A stretch of DNA of 51,244 nucleotides from Candidatus Paceibacter sp. (GTDB taxonomy: Bacteria; Patescibacteriota; Minisyncoccia; UBA6257; 02-FULL-45-10c), in contig DYGE01000007.1 of NCBI GenBank assembly GCA_020724845.1, positions 1 to 51,244 on the forward strand, read 5' to 3'. Within the stretch, counting starts at the first letter, position 1, and each line of letters opens with the position of its first letter. Both the position numbers and the translations under genes were made by a program. The notes beneath the pieces are model-generated. The model saw only the letters and a program-made list of their open reading frames with translations. It did not search any database and was not told the origin of the DNA. Positions 20,936 through 28,921 of the stretch are shown here, in pieces.

Positions 20936-22135
20936 TTACTCTTCCGGCAGGACTTTCCAATTCTTCAATTCTTCCGGCAGAAATCCTTTTTCATGCTTAA
21001 AGCCGGCTTTCCATTTGTATCCTTTTCCGTATTCCAAATTCTTCATCAGATCAGTAACCGCGTTGCGAATATGAATAGGCACCAGTAAATCAGGAGTTTC
21101 TTCGGCCTTCTCCAGCGCCGAAGCCATCGCATCAGCGACTTCGCGCGATTTCGGAGCGCGAACCAAGTAAAGGGCAGTATGAAAAAGAGCGTACTGACAT
21201 TCCGGCATGCCGACATTCTTAGTTTCCTCCAGAGCGCTTTCGGCGATCACCAGCGCCTGATTATCAGCTAAACCAATATCTTCCGAAGCAAAAATCACCA
21301 TTCGGCGAGCGATAAAAAGCGGATCCTCGCCACCCTGCAGAAATCTGGCTAAATAATAAAGCGCCGCATTCTCGTCGCTCCCGCGGAGAGATTTAATAAA
21401 AGCGCTGGCAAGATTGTAGTGGCTTTCTCCCTTCCGGTCATGCCGGCCCATTTTCTTTCCGAGAGCGGTTTCCAATTGTTCAGGAGTAATTGCTCCGCCA
21501 TCGGAAAAAAGCATCGCCACATCTAGAGTGCCCAGCGCCACTCGCGCGTCTCCGCCGGCAATTTTTACCAAAAATTCCAGCGAACCTGGCGCTAAAAAAT
21601 CCTCGCTCTCTCCGATCTTTTTAAGCGCCCGGAGCACAATCTTCCGGATTGCCTCGTCAGAAAGCGGATTCAGCACTATCACTCGGCTGCGGCTCAAAAG
21701 CGGCGAGATGACCGAAAAGCTCGGATTCTCCGTCGTCGCCCCCACTAGCGTAATTGTACCGTTCTCTACGTGCGGCAAAAGCGAGTCCTGCTGGGCTTTA
21801 TTGAAGCGGTGGATTTCATCAATAAAAACAATCGTCGGCTTGCCGAAGCGCTTGTTCATGTTGGCCAACTCAATCACCTTGCGGACATCCGCTACGCCGG
21901 ACATCACCGCCGACATCTCCGCAAATTCTGCTTTCAGCTCTTTAGCGAATACTCTAGCCAGCGTAGTCTTTCCACTTCCAGGCGGACCCCACAAAATCAA
22001 ACTCACCGGCGAGTTGGTCCGTAGAATCTCTGAAAGAATCTTACCATCCCCGGTCACATGCTCCTGCCCTATCACCTCCGCAAGCTTCTCCGGCCTGACC
22101 TGCTCCGCCAGCGGCTTACTTAAAGATTTATGCAT
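20936..22135 (-). CDS. rarA: replication-associated recombination protein A (RarA/MgsA AAA+ ATPase)
   Basis: LAEQVRPEKLAEVIGQEHV; LWGPPGSGKTTLA; IDEIHRFNKAQQD; GATTENPSFSV. Confidence 0.96.
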   Translation of the reverse strand: MHKSLSKPLAEQVRPEKLAEVIGQEHVTGDGKILSEILRTNSPVSLILWGPPGSGKTTLARVFAKELKAEFAEMSAVMSGVADVRKVIELANMNKRFGKPTIVFIDEIHRFNKAQQDSLLPHVENGTITLVGATTENPSFSVISPLLSRSRVIVLNPLSDEAIRKIVLRALKKIGESEDFLAPGSLEFLVKIAGGDARVALGTLDVAMLFSDGGAITPEQLETALGKKMGRHDRKGESHYNLASAFIKSLRGSDENAALYYLARFLQGGEDPLFIARRMVIFASEDIGLADNQALVIAESALEETKNVGMPECQYALFHTALYLVRAPKSREVADAMASALEKAEETPDLLVPIHIRNAVTDLMKNLEYGKGYKWKAGFKHEKGFLPEELKNWKVLPEE

Positions 22136-22149
22136 TCCGTTAGAAAAAA

Positions 22150-22806
22150 TTAGAAAAACCTTGGTTTCTTGATGACCTGAACCACCTTTCCATTAATCAT
22201 GAAGTTATCATTCGGGTGAATGTAAATCGGCGGAAAATCTTTGGTAGATTCAGACATCAGCACCACCTGGCTGTTATTTTTGTCTAAAAAGAATTTTTTG
22301 ATATTAGCCATGCCGTCAATAATAGAAAGCACGATATCGCCATTTTTAACATTCTTATCGTCTACGTTTACCACCACGTAATCGCCATCCTCTATATATT
22401 TCCCGCCGATTTTCGCCTTATTCATGCTGGGGCCGACAACTTTCAGCGCAAACAGCCGGCTTTCCTTGGCTTTAGGCGGAGCAAGCAGCGAACTGGAAAT
22501 CCGCAAAAATCCCTCAATATTGGTCTCGGCAAAAATCTGCGCCGGTCCTGCATTAACCGCGCCTAGAATCGGAATAGTCAGCAGCTTGCCATTGCCGGAC
22601 ATCCGCTCCCATTCCTGCCTGGTCTTTTTAATCATGCCTTTGGCCCTGTCAATTTTAATCAGGCCTTTTGCCTGAAGCTGCAAGAGATGATGCTTCACCT
22701 TCTGCGGCGACTTCTCTCCGATGAACGATCCGATCTCCCGCAAAGTATGCTGGCCCAAGTTCTTCTCCTGGGCGACTTTTAATAATTGTTCTTGAATCTT
22801 GTGCAT
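22150..22806 (-). CDS. LexA-like S24 family repressor
   Basis: N-terminal winged helix; GAVNAGPA cleavage-type motif; VVGPSMNK Ser; GMANIKKFF Lys. Confidence 0.88.
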   Translation of the reverse strand: MHKIQEQLLKVAQEKNLGQHTLREIGSFIGEKSPQKVKHHLLQLQAKGLIKIDRAKGMIKKTRQEWERMSGNGKLLTIPILGAVNAGPAQIFAETNIEGFLRISSSLLAPPKAKESRLFALKVVGPSMNKAKIGGKYIEDGDYVVVNVDDKNVKNGDIVLSIIDGMANIKKFFLDKNNSQVVLMSESTKDFPPIYIHPNDNFMINGKVVQVIKKPRFF

Positions 22807-22972
22807 GGCGTTAATGTTTAATTATTATCTATTTTTATTATACCACACTCTTTTTACATAAAATTAAGCCCCTGTGGACAAACTTGACAAACCATAAGAA
22901 TAAAAAAGGCCGCCTTACCTGGCGGCTGACTTCCTCCTCTGTTTATTCCAGCTTAGAAAATCCTGGCTAATA

Positions 22973-23230
22973 TCATTTCTTAGCCATCAATCCCAATTTT
23001 TCCTTCCTGGATAGAATCTTTATTTCCGCTTCGCGCGCCTTAGCTGCCGATTCCGAAAGAAATTTTTCTGAATAAACTAACGCAACCGGACGACGCCCTC
23101 TGGTATACCTAGCTCCCAGACTGCCGTGATTATGCTCCTCCATCCTTCTTTTAAGATCGGTAGTATAGCCGGTATAAAGCGACTGATCATTGCAAATCGC
23201 TATATAGACGTAATAGGTTTTCTTTTGCAT
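22973..23230 (-). CDS. GIY-YIG nuclease family protein (YhbQ/UPF0213-like)
   Basis: YYVYIAICNDQSLYTGYTTDLKRRMEEHN...GARYTRGRRPVALVYSE. Confidence 0.95.
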   Translation of the reverse strand: MQKKTYYVYIAICNDQSLYTGYTTDLKRRMEEHNHGSLGARYTRGRRPVALVYSEKFLSESAAKAREAEIKILSRKEKLGLMAKK

Positions 23231-23236
23231 CTGATA

Positions 23237-24034
23237 TTAAATTTTCAGTGTAATGCTTATCGGGCAGTGATCAGAACCCATAATGTCCGGGTGAATATTT
23301 GCCGCCGTCACTTTGTCGGCCAGTTTTTTTGAAACTAGAAAATAATCAATCCGCCAGCCGACGTTGTTAGCACGGGCGTTCGCCCAATGAGTCCACCAGG
23401 TGTAATATCCGTTGCCTTGGTGAAAGAGCCGAAAAGTGTCCACAAACCCGGCATCAATAAACTTCTGGAAACCATCACGTTCTTCTTTAGTATATCCCTT
23501 ATTCCCCTCATTTTGCTTTGGCCGCGCGAGGTCATCCGGAGTGTGCGCCACATTCAGATCTCCGCAAAAAATCACCGGTTTTTTCTTTTCCATTTTTTTG
23601 CAGTACGCTAGAAACGCCGGATCCCACTTTTTGTGCCGCAGAGAAAGCCGGCTTAGGTCGTCTTTGGCATTCGGCGTGTAAACAGTCACTAGAAAAAATT
23701 TCTTGTATTCGGCGGCGATTACTCTCCCCTCTTTGTTCGGGTTTCCGTAATCGTCATCAGCAAGTTTATACTTTTTTACTATGTCAGCTGGCAAACCATT
23801 TATAACCTTCAGCGGCTTTTCTTTAGTAAAGATAGCAGTGCCGGAGTATCCCTTCCTTTCCGCGGAATTCCAGTATTCTTCGTATTCCGGCAAATCCACT
23901 TCCGACTGCTCCCGCATCGCCTTCGTCTCCTGCAAACATAGAATATCCGGCTTTTCTTTTTCTACAAATTTCGTAAACAGCCCCTTCTTATGCACCGCCC
24001 GGATGCCGTTCACGTTCCAAGAATAAATCTTCAT
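23237..24034 (-). CDS. xth: exodeoxyribonuclease III / AP endonuclease
   Basis: MKIYSWNVNGIRA; LCLQETK; GDLNVAH; WRIDYFLVS; MGSDHCPI. Confidence 0.96.
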   Translation of the reverse strand: MKIYSWNVNGIRAVHKKGLFTKFVEKEKPDILCLQETKAMREQSEVDLPEYEEYWNSAERKGYSGTAIFTKEKPLKVINGLPADIVKKYKLADDDYGNPNKEGRVIAAEYKKFFLVTVYTPNAKDDLSRLSLRHKKWDPAFLAYCKKMEKKKPVIFCGDLNVAHTPDDLARPKQNEGNKGYTKEERDGFQKFIDAGFVDTFRLFHQGNGYYTWWTHWANARANNVGWRIDYFLVSKKLADKVTAANIHPDIMGSDHCPISITLKI

Positions 24035-24145
24035 AAACGAATTTTAACATAAAAAGCCGTCAGATAATCATATAGAAACCCTTGCCAAATCTTAATTTTT
24101 CTGATAATATATAGCCAGAGTAAAATCCTTGAAAGGAGAATAAAT

Positions 24146-24745
24146 ATGAACGAGGAGAAGGGATTAATCAAGCAAACAAGCAAAGATAAGGCATTGACTC
24201 TGATAGAATCCTCGGACAAAAAGAAGCTCGCAGACCAATTAGCCGAACAACAGAACAAGTTTTCCCAACTGTTTCCCAAACTGCTTAATCATTACTTGGG
24301 TATTAATGAAAGAGACCTAAAAAAACAAGGTCTCGGCGATAATGGCCTTGTACAACTTTACCGAGAGATCGCTAAGAGGATTGAATTCGAACACAAGTTT
24401 CCTCTGGCTTCCGCGAAACTCTGGCGCTTGGTTTTCTGGCCCACTTTCAAAGCGATTGATCTATGCGGACCACTTGGGGCAATCCCTTTTCTTGCGACAA
24501 TCGCAATGCTTTTCATTGTGCCAATCCAATTCTATTTCGCAACTGGAAGCGCATTGGCGACCTCGCTGGTCGTAATCTCAGAAGTAGCTTCAATAGCTGC
24601 CATGCTCAAGCATTACTACGACGAAGGGCCCACAAACGAAGGCATAGCAAAGTGTGATCAATGCCGCTATCTCCAGCTTTACCACTCCTTAAAAAGGCAA
24701 GGTGGTCTGAATCTCGAGTTAAGAACAGTAAAAAAGTCAACATAA
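24146..24745 (+). CDS. membrane protein of the QTxxDK...CxxCxYL paralogous family
   Basis: GLIKQTSKDKALTLIE ... EGIAKCDQCRYLQLYHSLKRQ; GGAG RBS; TTGCCA-N17-TAATAT promoter. Confidence 0.78.
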   Translation: MNEEKGLIKQTSKDKALTLIESSDKKKLADQLAEQQNKFSQLFPKLLNHYLGINERDLKKQGLGDNGLVQLYREIAKRIEFEHKFPLASAKLWRLVFWPTFKAIDLCGPLGAIPFLATIAMLFIVPIQFYFATGSALATSLVVISEVASIAAMLKHYYDEGPTNEGIAKCDQCRYLQLYHSLKRQGGLNLELRTVKKST

Positions 24746-24812
24746 TTAGCCGCTCCGCCGAGTCAAACTCGGCGGTTTTTTATTACGACAAAAAGTCGTC
24801 TATTTGAGGTGA

Positions 24813-24848
24813 AAAATAAACGGCTCACCGAGGTGAGCCGTTTATTTT
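24813..24848. terminator. intrinsic terminator, near-identical to 8861..8896
   Basis: AAAATAAACGGCTCAC-cgag-GTGAGCCGTTTATTTT. Confidence 0.85.
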
Positions 24849-24936
24849 CACACCCGAAACCAATACCCGTCGGGGTTGTCTTTTGAATAGTCAAGATATT
24901 TTTAACCATAATTAAATTCTATCGCAAGCAGTTCCG

Positions 24937-24976
24937 CTTCTAATATTAGAAGTAGCGCGGTCCTAATATTAGGACC
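24937..24976. repeat. pair of TAATATTA-centred palindromes
   Basis: CTTCTAATATTAGAAG and GGTCCTAATATTAGGACC in tandem. Confidence 0.85.
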
Positions 24977-24993
24977 AGGAATTATTAGTGGCG

Positions 24994-25293
24994 CTAGCTC
25001 ATCCAGAAAAGAACCGAGAAAAGAAGCGCAGTAATGACGGCAAAAGTTGCAAGTGTCTTTAGGAAAAAACTCGCAGCCTGTTGTCGATCTCCGTTGATTA
25101 GCAATTGAACCGGCTGGAAAAAGAAAAGGAATGCCATCACCGCGACCGAAAGTACAAGGAGTGAAAGCATAGCCATCGGGATCAAAATCGTCTCCGGTTC
25201 ATCGCCTAGGACTTGCAAAAAATTAATAAACGATACGACCCCTACTATATAGAGCGAAGCCGCTAGGGCGTTCAGAAAAGGATTTTTGGTCAT
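24994..25293 (-). CDS. small membrane protein
   Basis: 99 aa with three hydrophobic segments. Confidence 0.6.
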   Translation of the reverse strand: MTKNPFLNALAASLYIVGVVSFINFLQVLGDEPETILIPMAMLSLLVLSVAVMAFLFFFQPVQLLINGDRQQAASFFLKTLATFAVITALLFSVLFWMS

Positions 25294-25337
25294 AGTACAT
25301 CTTACAACCCTAAAGAAAGTTGTAAGGTAACAAAAAA

Positions 25338-25365
25338 CGCCTGGCTTTAATATTAAAGCCAGGCG
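25338..25365. repeat. 28-bp perfect palindrome centred on TAATATTA
   Basis: CGCCTGGCTTTAATATTAAAGCCAGGCG. Confidence 0.9.
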
Positions 25366-25448
25366 CTGGAGGGAATTCCATTTTCATAGCCATCTATCTG
25401 TGAATATCCAAATATTGACTTTGCTTGTTAGTATCGTATACTAAAGAT

Positions 25449-25505
25449 GTATCTCTATTGAGAAGCACCTCCTTGGGTTCCGTCCCTCGGCGGTGCTTTT
25501 CTTTT
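25449..25505 (+). ncRNA. candidate stand-alone small RNA
   Basis: Intergenic TTGACT-N16-TATACT promoter (25415-25442) followed by an AAGCACC...GGTGCTT hairpin with T-rich tail; no ORF. Confidence 0.4.
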
Positions 25506-25656
25506 GCGCGCTAATTTATACCCCAATTTGTTTTTGAAGCATAAAATTTAAAACCCCGTCGGACCTTGCGGCTGAACGGGGCGTTTATATCTTTATGATA
25601 TAAAAATGCTCGTTTTCGTCAATAAGCTAAAAAGCGGGTTCCCCCGCTTTTTTGGT

Positions 25657-25998
25657 CTACGCCGCTTCGCCTTCAAATTCGTATCCGGCGTTCTGCCAAC
25701 CGGCCAAGCCATCCTGGAAATGGGTAACGTTGGTGTATCCGGCCTCTTCCAACCTTTGAGCAGCCTGCACGCTCGCCATGCAAGTGTTAGACGAGCAGTA
25801 AACGATAATATCCGCGTCTTTCGGGGCGCCAATCTGTTCATCAAATTCCTTAGCGAAATTGGGGCTGTTGGGAACATTCTTCGCTCCCGGGACATGCCGA
25901 GCTTCAAAGCTGTTCGGCGACAAGACATCCACGAGATAGAAATCCCCACCCTCGTCAATTTTCTTTTTTAATTCTTCCGTGCTAATTACTTTTGCCAT
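25657..25998 (-). CDS. rhodanese-like domain protein
   Basis: FYLVDVLSPNSFEARHVPGAKNVP; active-site region IVYCSSNTCMAS. Confidence 0.93.
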   Translation of the reverse strand: MAKVISTEELKKKIDEGGDFYLVDVLSPNSFEARHVPGAKNVPNSPNFAKEFDEQIGAPKDADIIVYCSSNTCMASVQAAQRLEEAGYTNVTHFQDGLAGWQNAGYEFEGEAA

Positions 25999-26094
25999 AT
26001 TTTTAAATTAATTTTATAACCGTGAATCGACTAATCCACTTCTTAACTTATTTTATCACAAACCACCCGCTTCTAATATTTACTAGGAGAGCCT

Positions 26095-26112
26095 GGCTCT
26101 AATATTAGAGCC
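26095..26112. repeat. TAATATTA-centred palindrome
   Basis: GGCTCTAATATTAGAGCC, preceded by a degenerate CGCTTCTAATATT copy at 26069. Confidence 0.85.
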
Positions 26113-26129
26113 AAACAAAAAAGCGCAAA

Positions 26130-26468
26130 TCATCGCGCTTTGTGTTTTTTAAGTAGCTCTAGGATTTCTTTCTTCGCGGCGTGCTTATAGCTTTTCAGGA
26201 CGCTCTTAGGAACTCGTTCCCCCTTTTTGCGATCCACAGACCATTTGAGTTCACAAACTCTCTTATGCCAGGATTCTTGGATATCAGGACAATAAAAATG
26301 ATCGCACCTGCGCTTACTGCCGCTCATCGCCATAGCAAGACTAGTGGCGCGGAGAACATTCCGACTGACCTTCATCTTGCTTCCGCATATTCCGCAATAA
26401 GCTTCTTCCACCTCTCCCGGGCCGAAAAAACACTGCTCGGCAAGTCCGCGCCAATTTACTTTAGACAT
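26130..26468 (-). CDS. hypothetical protein with Cys/His zinc-binding-like motif
   Basis: AYCGICGSKMKV...RRCDHFYCPD. Confidence 0.6.
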   Translation of the reverse strand: MSKVNWRGLAEQCFFGPGEVEEAYCGICGSKMKVSRNVLRATSLAMAMSGSKRRCDHFYCPDIQESWHKRVCELKWSVDRKKGERVPKSVLKSYKHAAKKEILELLKKHKAR

Positions 26469-26641
26469 TCACGCCGCCTTGTTTCCAGTACTCGAATAAC
26501 TTTACCATCTACTCACTCATTCTTCAACGCGCTAAAACGCAGTTTTTGGAAATTTTTAAGACGCGTAAGGTGAAATGGTGTAAATCATAATGATCGTGAT
26601 CACGTAATACAACCGATGTAAAATGATATAATCTTTTTAAG

Positions 26642-27226
26642 ATGGCTTATGACATAAAATCGCTCTTGGATAATCGCAAATACGCTGGATACGCGGTTAC
26701 GATTATCATTGCCGTTACCGTTATCACTCTGCTTCTCATGGGACGCGCGCCATTCGGCCCGACCGGCGAACCGGGCTTCTGGTCTGGCGACGTTCAAAGC
26801 CAATTCAATTCCCAGCGGCTTTTTGACGCCTATGCCTTCACGCACATCAGCCATGGCCTTGGATTTTATCTGCTGCTCTGGTTTTTCTTCCCGCAGATGC
26901 CATTTCTTAACCGGCTGATACTTGCTGTCGGCATCGAATCCGCTTGGGAGATTACAGAAAACACTGATTTTGTAATCCAACGATACCGCGAAACAACCAT
27001 TTCCTTAAACTATTACGGCGACAGCGTACTTAACGTCGTCGGCGATATTCTAGCCATGATCGCAGGATTCATCTTCGCCGGAAAAGTATCCACAAAATGG
27101 TCAATGGCGCTTTTTATAATCTTGGAACTCGCGCTTCTTATTCTTATCCGCGACAATCTCACGCTTAATATTATAACGCTCCTTTTCCCCTTGCCCGAGC
27201 TCATCCGCTGGCAGCAGGGCGGATAA
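26642..27226 (+). CDS. DUF2585/UPF0314 family membrane protein
   Basis: FTHISHGLGFYLLLWFFFP; GIESAWEITENTDFVIQRYRE; YYGDSVLNVVGD. Confidence 0.85.
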   Translation: MAYDIKSLLDNRKYAGYAVTIIIAVTVITLLLMGRAPFGPTGEPGFWSGDVQSQFNSQRLFDAYAFTHISHGLGFYLLLWFFFPQMPFLNRLILAVGIESAWEITENTDFVIQRYRETTISLNYYGDSVLNVVGDILAMIAGFIFAGKVSTKWSMALFIILELALLILIRDNLTLNIITLLFPLPELIRWQQGG

Positions 27227-27274
27227 ATTCATATGAACCGTTTCAACTTAGCTAATGTATGATAATATCATCCT

Positions 27275-27559
27275 ATGAAAGCAATTTTTAACAACACAGT
27301 TATCGCGGAAAGTGATCAGACGATTATAGTTGAGAATAATCATTATTTCCCGCCCGATTCAGTAAAGATGGAATATATTAAAGATCGGAAAGAGGCCGCC
27401 TATATCTGCCCGTGGAAAGGAGTGGCGGATTATTATGACGTGGTAGTTGGCAATGAGCGCGCCAAAGGAGCCGCGTGGGTATATCCAAAACCCAAAGAGG
27501 CGGCGAAGGAAATCGCCGGCTATTTCGCTTTTTGGAGAGGAGTTCGCGTTGAAGAATAA
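27275..27559 (+). CDS. DUF427 family protein
   Basis: VIAESDQTIIVENNHYFPPDSV...CPWKGVADYYDV...AAWVYPKPKEAAKEIAGYFAFWRGV. Confidence 0.92.
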   Translation: MKAIFNNTVIAESDQTIIVENNHYFPPDSVKMEYIKDRKEAAYICPWKGVADYYDVVVGNERAKGAAWVYPKPKEAAKEIAGYFAFWRGVRVEE

Positions 27560-27579
27560 ATAAAGCAACGCCTCAAGTT

Positions 27580-27617
27580 AAAATCAAAACGACGCCACAT
27601 GGCGTCGTTTTGATTTT
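27580..27617. terminator. bidirectional intrinsic terminator
   Basis: AAAATCAAAACGACGCC-acat-GGCGTCGTTTTGATTTT. Confidence 0.85.
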
Positions 27618-27641
27618 TCTGAATCAGCGCAGGGGGAGATT

Positions 27642-27944
27642 TTATTTTTCAAAAAATTCCGCGCCTTCTTCTTTACCTTCATCGCTGAATTCTTCCAGTC
27701 CGGATATCTGTTCTTCCAATTCCCCTATTTCCAATGTTAATAAATCTATTTCTTCACGATTATCTCCGGGATCTTCCTGGACTTGTTTTAACTCTCCCTG
27801 CTTTTCTTCAAGTAGAGTTTTCAAGCCAGCGGCATATTCATCCATTTCGCCCAGCATCTTTTCCGCCTCTTCAGGAGGCATCTTTTTTTCTTGCCTTTCC
27901 GGAGACGACCCCAGCTTATCAAATTGTGGTTTCTCGAAATTCAT
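27642..27944 (-). CDS. coiled-coil hypothetical protein
   Basis: Highly charged helical 100-aa ORF. Confidence 0.6.
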   Translation of the reverse strand: MNFEKPQFDKLGSSPERQEKKMPPEEAEKMLGEMDEYAAGLKTLLEEKQGELKQVQEDPGDNREEIDLLTLEIGELEEQISGLEEFSDEGKEEGAEFFEK

Positions 27945-28003
27945 ATTATTTATGATATCACAAAACAGCCTGGCTCTAATACTTGTCCGGCTCTGGGGAT
28001 TAA

Positions 28004-28042
28004 AAACACCCCGGTTTCCGTATGGAAACCGGGGTGTTTTTA
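28004..28042. terminator. intrinsic terminator hairpin
   Basis: AAAAACACCCCGGTTTCC-gtat-GGAAACCGGGGTGTTTTT. Confidence 0.8.
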
Positions 28043-28170
28043 ATCTTTGTGACGCAAACTTAATATTCTTTCGGAGACATTAGACAGAGGGGGCAAATTA
28101 TCCGGCGCGAACCATCCCACTTCCAATATTTCATTTTGATCAATCAGATTTTTGTCCGCCATGCTGTATT

Positions 28171-28905
28171 CTATATCTCGCCGCTCAAAACCCGGACACT
28201 CTTTTGCACACGAGCAACGCAGCGGTCCAAATTTTCTATAATATCTCGTTCTTTCAGGCGAATAACTCGCCAGCCGGATCCGCGCAAAGCCGCGCTTTTG
28301 ACTCTATCTTTTTTTCTTTGAAATTTGCCACGGTGAGCTTTAAGGTTGTCGCACTCAATCGCGATTTTTCCATTTTTGCAGAAAATCGCGAGATCAACTC
28401 GGAAACGCTTGCTATTCACGGAAACCGAAAATTCTGGCTTAGTCTCAATTCCAAGCTGTTTTAAGCGCTTCGCTATAATTTGTTCGGTCGGAGCAACGTC
28501 GTAGAGTTCCAGAATATCCTTCGCCGAGCGCAACGTTTTCAAATCTGTAAAGCCAAATGATACGCGACGCGGAATAATATTTTTAACCGGATTAGAAAGT
28601 TTCCTGATTTTTAAGGATTCGCATTTTAGATACTCATCCTGCGCGCGAGGATGCGTTGGCTCCTTTGGCAGTAGATCAATTCTTTTCACTACTTTAGTGC
28701 GCTTCAGCCGAGCATAATACTCAATTCGCTTTCCCTTTTTATCAAAACTGGCCGGCTGATAAAATGCCAGATACTGAAATTTTTTCTTTGGTAAATAAAA
28801 AACCGGAATCCGATACCAGCGCTTTTTCAAGAGAATCCCAAGATCTCTTTTATCTTTCAGCACTCCCACCAGAACCGGCTTATCGTTTGAAGAAATCTTT
28901 GCCAT
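28171..28905 (-). CDS. DUF559/Vsr-like endonuclease-fold protein
   Basis: RFRVDLAIFCKNGKIAIECDNLKAHRGKFQRKKDRVKSAALRGSGWRVIRLKERDI. Confidence 0.8.
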   Translation of the reverse strand: MAKISSNDKPVLVGVLKDKRDLGILLKKRWYRIPVFYLPKKKFQYLAFYQPASFDKKGKRIEYYARLKRTKVVKRIDLLPKEPTHPRAQDEYLKCESLKIRKLSNPVKNIIPRRVSFGFTDLKTLRSAKDILELYDVAPTEQIIAKRLKQLGIETKPEFSVSVNSKRFRVDLAIFCKNGKIAIECDNLKAHRGKFQRKKDRVKSAALRGSGWRVIRLKERDIIENLDRCVARVQKSVRVLSGEI

Positions 28906-28921
28906 TTCAGTTATAGTCCGA

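Noticed and set aside
24981-25400. Insertion sequence around the palindromes
   Set aside because: No transposase ORF and no terminal repeats bounding a gene; palindromes are isolated short sites
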